From DATKOF01 sp035524795 (lineage in GTDB: Bacteria; Pseudomonadota; Gammaproteobacteria; Burkholderiales; SG8-41), in the NCBI GenBank assembly GCA_035524795.1, contig DATKOF010000016.1, positions 1 to 16,179 on the forward strand: a stretch of 16,179 nt of DNA. The letters run 5' to 3'. The notes below the pieces were generated by a model. That model saw only the letters and a program-made list of their open reading frames with translations, searched no databases and was not told where the DNA came from. Position numbers and translations under genes: made by a program. Each line of letters opens with the position of its first letter. Position 1 is the first letter of the stretch. Below, in pieces: positions 1 to 8,198 of this stretch.

Positions 1-6
1 CGTTTT

Positions 7-59
7 TGGCCGAAAGCAGCCATTTATATTCATCGTAAGCTGATTATCGGCCATTTTTT
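7..59 (+). terminator. Possible rho-independent terminator at left edge
   Basis: A 7-bp perfect inverted repeat, TGGCCGA (7-13) and TCGGCCA (47-53), is followed directly by six Ts (54-59). A smaller CAGC/GCTG pair (17-20, 39-42) nests inside the 33-nt spacer and could extend the fold. It would stop plus-strand transcripts entering from the left. The stop codon of the minus-strand HAD gene lies in the loop, so the two would converge here. The long loop makes this tentative. Confidence 0.3.
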
Positions 60-686
60 CTGGTTTGCGTGCGCGCGCAACGTTTCGTCGGGATCGACCG
101 CGACCGGATCGGTCACGCAGCCTAGCAGCGCGAGATCGTTCAGCGAATCGCTGTAGAACCAGCTTTTTCCGAATGACGCGAGCGACTGGCCGCGCGCGGC
201 AAGCCATTCCTCCAGCCGCGTGACCTTGCCTTCGCGGAACGACGGCGTGCCGAGCGGCCGGCCGGTGAATTCGCCATTGACCTGCTCCGGTTCGGTCGCG
301 ATCAAATGTTCGACGCCGAATTCGCGCGCGATCGGCGCGGTGATGAAGCTGTTGGTCGCAGTGATCACGACGCGCAGGTCGTCTTTATGTCGGGCGACGA
401 GGTCGCGCGCCTTCCGGCCGATGATCGGCAATACCCGCTCGCGCATGAACTCCTTGTGCCATTCATCAAGCTCGCGCCGCGGATGGCGCGACAGCGGCGC
501 CAGTTGAAACCGCATGAATTCGTGGATGTCGAGCGTGCCGTTCTGGTACTGCTCGTAGAATGCGCGGTTGCGCGCTTCGTGCACCTCGCGGTCGAGCACG
601 CCCTTGCCGATCAGGAACTGCGCCCACTCGAAATCGCTGTCGCCGGACAGCAGGGTATTGTCGAGATCGAACAGTGCGAGATTCAT
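30..686 (-). CDS. HAD-superfamily hydrolase, subclass IB (SerB-like phosphatase)
   Basis: Cytoplasmic phosphatase of the HAD-IB type, 218 aa from the chosen ATG at 686. Motif I is DLDNTLL, with nucleophile D7 and acid/base D9. Motif II is the Thr in ITAT (T109), motif III is the Lys in REGK (K154), and motif IV is YSDSLND (D180, D184). An in-frame upstream ATG at 797 is rejected because it adds 37 residues encoded by a heptad repeat, before the DLDNT motif that normally sits at the N terminus. The alpha-helical cap lies between motifs I and II. The family includes phosphoserine and histidinol-phosphate phosphatases, and the substrate cannot be read from sequence. It follows hda on the same strand. 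In related genomes this gene often lies between hda and pcnB, so pcnB may lie just outside the window (inference). Confidence 0.88.
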   Translation of the reverse strand: MNLALFDLDNTLLSGDSDFEWAQFLIGKGVLDREVHEARNRAFYEQYQNGTLDIHEFMRFQLAPLSRHPRRELDEWHKEFMRERVLPIIGRKARDLVARHKDDLRVVITATNSFITAPIAREFGVEHLIATEPEQVNGEFTGRPLGTPSFREGKVTRLEEWLAARGQSLASFGKSWFYSDSLNDLALLGCVTDPVAVDPDETLRAHANQKKWPIISLR

Positions 687-696
687 ATTGATGAGG

Positions 697-731
697 CAGG
701 ATTCAGGATCGAGGATTGAGGATACAGGATT
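697..731 (+). repeat. Left array of degenerate heptad repeat
   Basis: Five consecutive 7-bp units of the form (C/G)AGGAT(T/C/A) run through 697-731: CAGGATT, CAGGATC, GAGGATT, GAGGATA, CAGGATT, then GAG. The array sits just upstream of the HAD start codon. The same heptad appears in opposite orientation at 811-834, so the two arrays can base-pair as arms of an inverted repeat with a spacer of about 80 nt. Confidence 0.7.
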
Positions 732-810
732 GAGTGTTTCGCGGTTACATGTTTCCTTGATCGTCCTCCAACACCTGCGGATATCGCGGACAGGCAAGAA
801 CAGGTCTCTT

Positions 811-834
811 CTGAATCCTGAATCCTCAATCCTG
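811..834 (-). repeat. Right (inverted) array of the heptad repeat
   Basis: Three full units, AATCCTG, AATCCTC and AATCCTG (814-834), preceded by a partial unit, are the reverse complement of the heptad at 697-731. The TGA stop codon of hda (826-828) and its last three codons lie inside this array, so the repeat overlaps the 3' end of the gene. Transcribed from hda, the two arrays could fold together into a long imperfect stem. Confidence 0.65.
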
Positions 835-1485
835 TTTCAACAATTCTCTCAACAGCGGCACGGTGACCGCGCGCCTGCTGGCGAGCGAGTAGCGGTCTAG
901 CGCGTCGAGCAGCGCCAGCAGCGACGGCAGGTCGCGCCGCGTATGGTGCAGCAGATAATCGCTGACCTCTTTGGTCAACGCGAAGCCGCGCGCTTCGGCA
1001 TGGCGCGCGAGCGCGGCCGCCTTTTCCTCGTCGGTCAGCGCGTGCAGCTGATAGACGAGCCCGGCGGCGAGCCGCGTTTTCAGGTCTTCGCGCACCGTCA
1101 ATTGCGCCGGCGCAACGTCGCCGCTCGCCAGCAGTGCGCCGCCGCCCGCGCGCAGCCGGTTATACAGATCGAACAGCGCGACCTGCGCCACGTCATCGAG
1201 CTTGTGCACGTCGTCGGCGACGATCAGCGCGTCCGGCGGCGCGCCGGGCGCGGTCTCCGCATCGAACGACTGCGCCGTGCGGCCGGCGGCGCGTACCGCG
1301 GCGAGCACTGCGTGCAATAGATGGCTGCGCCCGCTGCCGATGTCGCCCCACAGATAGATGAAGCGCGCGCCTTCGCCGCGCACGAACGCATCGAGCGCGA
1401 CCAGCAATTCGAGGTTGCGGCCGGACACGAAATTGTCGAGCGTCGGCGCAGGCGGCGCCGCGATGTCGAGCGCAAGCTGTTTCAT
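826..1485 (-). CDS. hda: DnaA regulatory inactivator Hda
   Basis: Hda is an AAA+ DnaA homologue that, bound to the sliding clamp, stimulates ATP hydrolysis by DnaA and so prevents over-initiation of replication. The protein is 219 aa. Its N terminus MKQLALDI resembles the short clamp-binding peptide (QL-x-L type) found at the start of Hda proteins. The P-loop is GDIGSGRSH (47-55), with Arg where classical Walker A has Lys, as is usual for Hda. A Walker B-like segment LIVADDVHKL lies at 87-96, and a sensor/arginine-finger region RREDL-like to TRRDLPSLL lies at 130-190. It lacks the DNA-binding domain IV of DnaA, which fits the short length. It is divergent from purM and followed on the same strand by the HAD gene. 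Its stop codon lies in a heptad repeat array. Confidence 0.93.
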   Translation of the reverse strand: MKQLALDIAAPPAPTLDNFVSGRNLELLVALDAFVRGEGARFIYLWGDIGSGRSHLLHAVLAAVRAAGRTAQSFDAETAPGAPPDALIVADDVHKLDDVAQVALFDLYNRLRAGGGALLASGDVAPAQLTVREDLKTRLAAGLVYQLHALTDEEKAAALARHAEARGFALTKEVSDYLLHHTRRDLPSLLALLDALDRYSLASRRAVTVPLLRELLKQD

Positions 1486-1572
1486 TGACGGAAGATTCCG
1501 GTTGGATAGGGTAAAATTCTAACCGATTCATCGCCGTATCTTTCTTTCCATACGCGACTGGACAATCTTTCC
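1485..1572. promoter_or_regulatory. hda-purM divergent intergenic region
   Basis: The 87-bp gap between divergent hda and purM must hold both promoters. A quasi-palindromic stretch TAAAATTCTA (1512-1521) reads as a -10-like TAAAAT on the plus strand (1512-1517) and as TAGAAT on the minus strand (1521-1516). No -35 at ideal spacing was found for either. TTGACG at 1485-1490 is 21 bp from TAAAAT, or 16 bp from a poorer TAGGGT. The assignment is weak. Confidence 0.3.
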
Positions 1573-2625
<1,053 letters not shown>

Positions 2626-2635
2626 CCGCCGCGGC

Positions 2636-3286
2636 ATGAAAAAAATCGTCATCCTGATCTCGGGCCGCGGCAGCAACATGCAGGCGATCCTCGAAGCGCG
2701 GCTGCCGCTGAAGGTCGCAGCGGTGATCAGCAACGAACCGCAGGCGGCCGGGCTTGCGGTCGCGCGCGAGTACGGCGTGGAAACGCGCGTTGTCAACCAC
2801 CGCGGGCACGCCGACCGCGCAACTTTCGAGACGATGCTTGCTCAAACCATCGACATCTTCACTCCCGACCTGATCGTGCTCGCCGGTTTCATGCGCATCC
2901 TGACCGGGACCTTCGTCGAACGCTACGCCGGACGCATCGTCAACATCCATCCGTCGCTGCTGCCGGCGTTCCCCGGCCTGCACACGCACCGCGCGGCGCT
3001 CGCAGCCGGCGTCAAACTGCACGGCTGCACCGTGCATTTCGTGACGCCGCAGGTGGATTTCGGTCCGATCATCGTGCAGGCCGCGGTGCCGGTGCTGCCC
3101 GGCGACAGCGAGGACACGCTCGCCGCGCGCGTGCTGGCGCAGGAACATCGCATCTATCCGCAGGCGCTGCGCTGGTTCTGCGAAGGCCGCCTGGCACTGA
3201 CGCACGCCGGCGCGGTGGAAATCCGCCATGCGCGAAACACGGACGGCGCGCTGCTGTCACCCGCGCTCGACCCGCCCAAACCATGA
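2636..3286 (+). CDS. purN: Phosphoribosylglycinamide formyltransferase PurN
   Basis: Transfers a formyl group from 10-formyl-tetrahydrofolate to glycinamide ribonucleotide, the third step of purine synthesis. It is 216 aa, about the usual 212. The N terminus KKIVILISGRGSNMQAI carries the phosphate-binding SGRGSN loop (9-14). The catalytic triad is visible: N103 and H105 in NIHPSLLP, and D141 in the VDFGPII segment. It starts 10 bp after purM, a classic pur pairing. Its stop overlaps the start of the next gene in ATGA (3283-3286), suggesting translational coupling to the non-purine genes downstream. Confidence 0.96.
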   Translation: MKKIVILISGRGSNMQAILEARLPLKVAAVISNEPQAAGLAVAREYGVETRVVNHRGHADRATFETMLAQTIDIFTPDLIVLAGFMRILTGTFVERYAGRIVNIHPSLLPAFPGLHTHRAALAAGVKLHGCTVHFVTPQVDFGPIIVQAAVPVLPGDSEDTLAARVLAQEHRIYPQALRWFCEGRLALTHAGAVEIRHARNTDGALLSPALDPPKP

Positions 3287-3978
3287 CGCGCTCTGCCGCA
3301 TGGATCGCGCTGCTGCTCGCCGCGGCGGTTCCGGCCGCGGCGGCGCCGAACGCGGTCAACGCGAGCTACGACGTGTTCCGCGACCAGCTCTACGTCGGCG
3401 TGGTGCAGGAGACTTTCGAGAAAACCGGCAACCGCTACCAGGTGGTCAGTGAAATCAATCCGGCCGGCATCGCCGCGCTGTTCCGCGGCAGGGAAAAACT
3501 GACCAGCAGCGGCAGCATCGTCCGCGCCGGACTGCGTCCGGAAAAATTCGTCGCCGAGCGCAGCGACGACGCCAGCAAGAACGTCAGCGCCGCGTTCGAC
3601 TGGGACGCCGGGCTGCTGCGGATGAATTTCGACGGCCGCGAACAGACGGCGCCTCTCGCCGGCGGCACCCAGGACCGCGTCAGCGTCATGTATCAGTTCC
3701 TGTTTCTGAAAGCGAAGGAAGTCGGCCAGCTTGATTTCGCGATGACCAACGGCAGAAAAACCGAGCCTTACCGCTACCGCTTCGCCGGAGACGAGCAGAT
3801 CGCGACGCCGTTCGGCAAGCTGCGCACGCTGCATCTGGTCAAACAGCGCGAGGCCGATGACAACAGCGTCGAGATCTGGCTCGCGCGCGACCGCCACCTG
3901 TTCCCGGTCAGGCTGCTGATCGTCGAGAACGACGGCACCCGCTTCGAGCAAAACATCACGCGGCTGGAATTCAAATGA
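3283..3978 (+). CDS. DUF3108-domain protein, secreted
   Basis: A 231-aa protein of unknown function. The N terminus has a Sec signal peptide: one Arg, then a Leu/Ala-rich core, with likely cleavage after AAAA at about residue 21. The mature domain matches the DUF3108 pattern also seen in the next gene: an early YDVFRDQ segment, QDRVSVMYQF, MTNGRKTEPYRYRF, ATPFGKLRTL and VEIWLARDRHLFPVRL. It is predicted to be beta-rich and periplasmic or outer-membrane associated. It overlaps purN by 4 bp and the next gene by 4 bp. The domain assignment comes from recalled family pattern plus the internal paralogy, and its role is unknown. Confidence 0.82.
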   Translation: MTRSAAWIALLLAAAVPAAAAPNAVNASYDVFRDQLYVGVVQETFEKTGNRYQVVSEINPAGIAALFRGREKLTSSGSIVRAGLRPEKFVAERSDDASKNVSAAFDWDAGLLRMNFDGREQTAPLAGGTQDRVSVMYQFLFLKAKEVGQLDFAMTNGRKTEPYRYRFAGDEQIATPFGKLRTLHLVKQREADDNSVEIWLARDRHLFPVRLLIVENDGTRFEQNITRLEFK

Positions 3979-4973
3979 CGCTCGACCGCCTGCCGCTCAA
4001 CGCACGCCGCCTCGCGCTGTTCGTCACGCTGTCGCTACTCGCGCATCTGCTGCTGATCGGCGGCTGGCGCCCGTTATTGCCGGCGCCTGAAGAACAGCTC
4101 GAACCGACGCTGACCGCGCGTCTGCAACCGGCGCCGGCGCCCAAACCGCGGCGGCACATTCCGCCGCCCGCCGCAGCTCCGACGGAAACCGCGCCGACGG
4201 CGCCGGTCATCACGACTTCGGCGCCGCAGTCCGCTGCCGCCGCGAACGCCGCCGCGGCAGGCACAGCTTCCGCCGGCGATACGAACGTCGCCACCGCGCC
4301 GGCGACGCCGGAAACAGTGCGCGCGCTGCCGCGCCGGGGCGAAATCAAATACACGCTGTACTACGGCGACGCCGGCTGGATCGTCGGCCAGACGCTGCAG
4401 ACGTGGAACATCGACCACGGCCATTACCGCTTCACCAGCCACTCCGCGACCGGCGGGCTGGTGTGGCTGTTCAGCCGCCAGCATCTGGATTACGAAAGCG
4501 ACGGCGAGATCACGCCGGACGGCCTGCGCCCGACGCATTTCGCGGTCGAGCGCCGCCGCTCCGGCGTCACCGAACAGACGACCGCCGATTTCGACTGGAA
4601 CGCGATGGCGGTCACGCTCGACGCGCCGCCGCGCACCGTCGCGCTGCCGCCCGGCGCGCAGGACATGGTCAGTTTCATGTACCAGCTCGGCCTGACCGCA
4701 TTGCAGCCCGGCTTTATCGAATTGCCGATCACCAACGGCTGGAAACTCGAGCGCTACCGGATCGAGATCGGCGCCGCGGAAACCATCGATACGCCGCTCG
4801 GCAAACTGAAAGCGATCCCGGTGCGGCAGATCGTGGCGCCGGGCAGGGACAGCGTCGAGCTGTGGCTGGCGACCGATTACCGGATGCTGCCGGCGCGCAT
4901 CCGTTTCTACGGCCGCGACGGCGAGCCCGCCGGCGAACAACTGGTCAGCGACATCCGCGTCAGCGACGAATGA
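3975..4973 (+). CDS. DUF3108-domain protein with TonB-like membrane anchor
   Basis: 332 aa and paralogous to the preceding gene. A single transmembrane segment at about 12-30 (LALFVTLSLLAHLLLIGGW) is followed by a Pro/Ala-rich stretch (about 36-110) like that of TonB-type proteins, so the C-terminal domain is likely held in the periplasm. The DUF3108 region (about 115-330) aligns with the upstream protein: QDMVSFMYQL, ITNGWKLERYRI, DTPLGKLKAI and VELWLATDYRMLPARI. The start overlaps the upstream stop in ATGA (3975-3978), and its stop overlaps the next start in the same way. I infer an envelope role, but the sequence gives no substrate or partner. Confidence 0.82.
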   Translation: MTLDRLPLNARRLALFVTLSLLAHLLLIGGWRPLLPAPEEQLEPTLTARLQPAPAPKPRRHIPPPAAAPTETAPTAPVITTSAPQSAAAANAAAAGTASAGDTNVATAPATPETVRALPRRGEIKYTLYYGDAGWIVGQTLQTWNIDHGHYRFTSHSATGGLVWLFSRQHLDYESDGEITPDGLRPTHFAVERRRSGVTEQTTADFDWNAMAVTLDAPPRTVALPPGAQDMVSFMYQLGLTALQPGFIELPITNGWKLERYRIEIGAAETIDTPLGKLKAIPVRQIVAPGRDSVELWLATDYRMLPARIRFYGRDGEPAGEQLVSDIRVSDE

Positions 4974-6226
4974 AGATCGCCGCCGCGCAACTGACGGCCG
5001 CCGCCGACGCGCTCGCCGCGGTGCTGCCGATGACGCAGCCGGCCGACGCCGCACTGCACCGTTTCTTCCGCGCCCATCCGCGGCTCGGACAGAACGACCG
5101 CGCGTTCGTCGCCGAAACCGTATTCGGCGTACTGCGCCGGCGCTATACGCTGGAATACCTGTTCGGCGCCGCCGCGCTGACGCCGCGCCGGCTGGTGCTG
5201 GCGTTTCTGAACCGCGTGTCCGGCATCAGCGCGCGCGCACTGGAGCCGCTGCTCAAACACGATGATGCGCAGTGGCTCGCAGCGGCGCGCGCCGGCGGCG
5301 AACCGCCGCTCGAAGTCGCGGCCGAACTGCCGGCGTGGCTGGTGGCGCGGCTGGCGCCGGAACTGCCGCGCGACGAAATCCTCGCGCTCGGCCGCGCGCT
5401 CGCGCAGCCGGCGCCGCTCGATCTGCGCGTCAATCCGCTGCTGGTAACGCGCGACGAAGTGCTCGCCCAGTTCGCGCGCGAAGGCATCGCAGCGCAGCCG
5501 ACGCCGTACTCGCCGCTCGGCGTGCGGCTCGCGGACAAACCGGCGCTGAACCGTCATCCGCTGTTCACCTCCGGCAAAATCGAGGTGCAGGACGAAGGCA
5601 GCCAGCTGCTGTGCTTGCTGCTGGCGCCGAAGCGGCGCGAAATGGTGGTCGATTTCTGCGCCGGCGCCGGCGCCAAGACGCTCGCGCTCGGCGCGCTGAT
5701 GCACAGCCAGGGCCGGCTCTATGCGTTCGACGTTTCGGAAAAACGGCTCGAACGAATGAAACCGCGGCTGCGGCGTTCCGGACTGTCCAACGTGCATCCG
5801 TTGCGGATCCGCGACGAGAGCGACGCGCGCATCAAGCGCCTCGCCGGCAAGATCGACCGCGTGCTGGTCGATGCGCCGTGCAGCGGGTTCGGCACGCTGC
5901 GCCGCAATCCCGACCTGAAGTGGCGGCAGAGCGAGACCGGCGTCGCCGAACTCGCCGCCAAGCAGCGCGCGATTCTCGCCGCCGCCGCGACGCTGCTGAA
6001 GCCGGGCGGCCGGCTGGTCTACGCGACGTGCAGCATTCTGCGCGCCGAAAATCAGGATGTCGTTGCCGATTTCCTCGCCGCGCACCCGCCGTTCCGGCGG
6101 TTGCCGGCGAATGCAGCACTTGCGCAGCACAAAATCGCACTCGACACCGGTGACGATTTGCAATTGTGGCCGCACCGCCACGGCTGCGACGGCTTCTACG
6201 CCGCCGTGATGGAGCGCGCGGCATGA
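4970..6226 (+). CDS. RsmB/NOP-family class I SAM-dependent RNA (cytosine-5) methyltransferase
   Basis: 418 aa, with start chosen at ATG 4970, which overlaps the upstream stop by ATGA; the same frame opens much further upstream inside that gene. An N-terminal helical region (about 25-95) resembles the NusB-like domain of RsmB. The Rossmann methyltransferase follows: motif I VDFCAGAGAKTLALG (227-241), motif II YAFDVSEKRL, motif IV VDAPCSGFGTLRRNPD (C304) and motif VI YATCSI (C354). These two cysteines are the product-release and nucleophilic residues of m5C RNA methyltransferases. The family methylates 16S rRNA or tRNA. A canonical rsmB (usually beside fmt) may exist elsewhere, so this may be a second family member; the target is not determinable here. 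Confidence 0.9.
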   Translation: MKIAAAQLTAAADALAAVLPMTQPADAALHRFFRAHPRLGQNDRAFVAETVFGVLRRRYTLEYLFGAAALTPRRLVLAFLNRVSGISARALEPLLKHDDAQWLAAARAGGEPPLEVAAELPAWLVARLAPELPRDEILALGRALAQPAPLDLRVNPLLVTRDEVLAQFAREGIAAQPTPYSPLGVRLADKPALNRHPLFTSGKIEVQDEGSQLLCLLLAPKRREMVVDFCAGAGAKTLALGALMHSQGRLYAFDVSEKRLERMKPRLRRSGLSNVHPLRIRDESDARIKRLAGKIDRVLVDAPCSGFGTLRRNPDLKWRQSETGVAELAAKQRAILAAAATLLKPGGRLVYATCSILRAENQDVVADFLAAHPPFRRLPANAALAQHKIALDTGDDLQLWPHRHGCDGFYAAVMERAA

Positions 6227-6783
6227 TGCGCGCGTTGATATGTGATTCCATGTGCGCCGCGCTGCTCGCCGCCGCTGTCAGCGCGCAGGCGCTGGAACCG
6301 GCGCTGCCGGCGACTGGCAGCGTCCAGTACGGGTTCGCGCCGCAGGACCGAGTGGACCGGATGATCATCGATGCGATCGACGGCGCGCGGCGGCAGGTGC
6401 TGGTGCAGGCGTTCAGCTTCACCCACCGCGGCATCGCACGCGCGCTGATCGACGCGCACCGGCGCGGCGTCGAGGTCGCGGTGATCGCCGACCGCGAGCA
6501 GACTGGGACGATCAGGAACAGCGTGGTGCCCGACCTCGCGCGCGCCGGCGTGCCAGTGTCGCTCGACGGCGAGCACGCGGCCGCGCACAACAAGATCATC
6601 GTGATCGACGCCGGCGCCGCCGACTGCGCGGTGATCACCGGTTCGTTCAATTTCACCTTTGCCGCGCAGTACGACAACGCGGAAAACGCGGTCGTGCTGC
6701 GCGGCAATCCGCCGCTGTGCGACGCCTACCGCGACAACTGGCAGCGCCACCGCGCGCATGCAGTGCCTTACGGCGGCCGCTGA
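6223..6783 (+). CDS. Phospholipase-D-family protein, Nuc endonuclease-like, secreted
   Basis: 186 aa from ATG 6223 (ATGA overlap with the methyltransferase). The N terminus has a hydrophobic signal-like segment (about 4-23, ending SAQA), pointing to the periplasm. It holds a single HKD motif, HNKIIVID (H122, K124, D129), followed by GSFNF (140-144). This is the half-size arrangement of dimeric PLD-family nucleases such as Nuc of plasmid pKM101. Nuc-like landmarks agree along the length: VQYGFAP, AFSFTHRGI, GVEVAVIAD and NAENAVVL. A periplasmic, EDTA-resistant-type phosphodiesterase or nuclease is likely, though phospholipase activity cannot be excluded. It closes the purM operon, with 55 bp before mscS-like. 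Confidence 0.88.
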   Translation: MMRALICDSMCAALLAAAVSAQALEPALPATGSVQYGFAPQDRVDRMIIDAIDGARRQVLVQAFSFTHRGIARALIDAHRRGVEVAVIADREQTGTIRNSVVPDLARAGVPVSLDGEHAAAHNKIIVIDAGAADCAVITGSFNFTFAAQYDNAENAVVLRGNPPLCDAYRDNWQRHRAHAVPYGGR

Positions 6784-6805
6784 CGCGCGCCGCCGGAAAA
6801 GCGCA

Positions 6806-6814
6806 TGCTAGAAT
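6806..6814 (+). promoter_or_regulatory. Extended -10 promoter element for the MscS-type gene
   Basis: TGCTAGAAT (6806-6814) is an extended -10 (TGn followed by TAGAAT). It would place the transcription start near 6821, about 18 nt before the ATG at 6839. No convincing -35 is seen, which extended -10 promoters can tolerate. It would let the channel gene be expressed apart from the upstream operon. Confidence 0.45.
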
Positions 6815-6838
6815 GAAACCGGATTTTCCCCGCCGCCC

Positions 6839-8110
6839 ATGAACCTCGAACCCTCCCTGCTCGTGTTGTGGGACGATCTGCACGAGGTGCACGTGCTGTG
6901 GCAGGTCGGCATACTCGCCGTCAGCCTCGGCATCGCGTGGTGGGCGAGCCGCCAGCTGCCGCAGCTGGGCGGGCCGATCCTCAAGTGGAAAGCCAGCGCC
7001 GGCGGATTCAAGCGCGTGCGTTTTCCGCTGATCGCGCTGGCGCTGGTGCTGATCGGCCGCGCCATCCTGCGCAACTATCACAGCGTCGGACTGCTGACCG
7101 TCGCGGTGCCGCTGCTGATCGCGCTGGCGATCAGCCGCGCCGTCGTCTACATGCTGCGGCTCACCTTCCCGGCCAGCGGCGTGCTGTCGGCATCGGAACG
7201 TCTGATCGCGTGGCTGATCTGGATCGGCGTCGCGCTGCACCTGACCGGTCTCGCGCCGGAACTGCTCGACTTCCTCGAAGGCGCCACCTTCCCGCTCGGC
7301 AAGCAGCACGTCTCGCTGCTGACGGTGATCCAGGGGCTGCTGTCGGTATGCGTCGCGCTGCTGGTTTCGCTGTGGCTGAGCCGCGTGCTCGAAGATCGCG
7401 TGATGAAGGTCGCCGGTGTGCAGATGAACCTGCGCGTGATGCTGACCAAGGTGCTGCGCCCGCTGCTGGTGCTGATCGGACTGCTGATCGCGCTGCCGGC
7501 AGTCGGCATCGACCTGACCGCATTGTCGGTGTTTGGCGGCGCGCTCGGCGTCGGCATCGGCTTCGGCCTGCAGCGGATCGCCAGCAACTACATCAGCGGC
7601 TTCCTGATCCTGCTCGACCGTTCGCTGTCGATCGGCGATCTGGTGACGATCGACAATCATACCGGCCAGGTTGCGCGGCTGACCGCGCGCTACGTCGTGG
7701 TGCGCAAGCTCGACGGCACCGAAGTGCTGGTGCCGAATGAGTTCGTGATCACCTCGACCGTGGTCAACCATTCCTACACCGACCGGAACGTGCGCGTCCC
7801 GCTGCCGGTGCAGATCAGCTACGGCAGCGACCTCGATGCCGCGCTGCGGCTGATGGTCGAGGCGGCGCGCGCCCAACCGCGCGTGCTCGCGGATCCCGCG
7901 CCGGCAGTGCAGATCACGGCATTCGCCGACAGCGGCATCAACCTCGAACTCGGCGTCTGGATCAGCGACCCGGAAGCCGGCAAGGGGGATCTGACTTCCG
8001 GGATTTACTACGATATCTGGAAGAAATTCCGCACCCACGGCATCGAAATCCCGTTCCCGCAGCGCGAAGTGCGGCTCTTGAACTCCGCTTCCTCCGCCCC
8101 AAGTACCTGA
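6839..8110 (+). CDS. Small-conductance mechanosensitive ion channel, MscS family
   Basis: 423-aa inner-membrane channel that would open on membrane tension to release osmolytes. Hydrophobic segments appear at about 19-38, 62-79, 83-107, 121-140, 158-182 and 206-227. A pore-lining helix follows, with the Gly/Ala-rich pattern FGGALGVGIGFGLQRIASN (232-250). The MscS beta domain then has SIGDLVTID, VLVPNEF and a C-terminal alpha/beta portion ending IPFPQREVRL, the typical MscS family end. It is longer than E. coli MscS (286 aa) because of extra N-terminal helices. The start at 6839 is supported by the extended -10 element just upstream. Confidence 0.93.
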   Translation: MNLEPSLLVLWDDLHEVHVLWQVGILAVSLGIAWWASRQLPQLGGPILKWKASAGGFKRVRFPLIALALVLIGRAILRNYHSVGLLTVAVPLLIALAISRAVVYMLRLTFPASGVLSASERLIAWLIWIGVALHLTGLAPELLDFLEGATFPLGKQHVSLLTVIQGLLSVCVALLVSLWLSRVLEDRVMKVAGVQMNLRVMLTKVLRPLLVLIGLLIALPAVGIDLTALSVFGGALGVGIGFGLQRIASNYISGFLILLDRSLSIGDLVTIDNHTGQVARLTARYVVVRKLDGTEVLVPNEFVITSTVVNHSYTDRNVRVPLPVQISYGSDLDAALRLMVEAARAQPRVLADPAPAVQITAFADSGINLELGVWISDPEAGKGDLTSGIYYDIWKKFRTHGIEIPFPQREVRLLNSASSAPST

Positions 8111-8156
8111 CCGCGCGGCAGAAAAAATAGCGCTTTGCTTGGCGCCTCCAATTGGA

Positions 8157-8192
8157 TAGACTGCTCGCGCTAATTTCCTATAATCATAAGGA
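8157..8192 (+). promoter_or_regulatory. Promoter and ribosome binding site for the desaturase
   Basis: A perfect -10, TATAAT (8179-8184), has a possible -35 TAGACT (8157-8162) at 16-bp spacing. AAGGA (8188-8192) lies 6 nt before ATG 8199. A start point 6-7 nt after the -10 would fall at about 8190-8191, inside the Shine-Dalgarno, leaving an extremely short leader. Either the true start lies elsewhere or this mRNA has almost no 5' untranslated region. Confidence 0.5.
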
Positions 8193-8198
8193 ATTCCG

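Noticed and set aside
697..834. Heptad arrays considered as a CRISPR array
   Set aside because: Seven-bp contiguous units without spacers; no CRISPR-type repeat length or cas genes.
4907..6181. 424-aa minus-strand frame across the RNA methyltransferase gene
   Set aside because: Shadow of the real gene; Arg/Glu/Gln/Ala-rich composition typical of GC-rich antisense frames.
6653..8038. 461-aa minus-strand frame across the MscS-type gene
   Set aside because: Hydrophilic antisense of transmembrane codons, no family match, no start context.
8111..8156. GC-rich inverted repeat after the MscS-type gene (CTGACCGCGCGGCAG) as a terminator
   Set aside because: The stem is short and self-complementary with a bulge, and it is followed by As, not Ts, on the plus strand.
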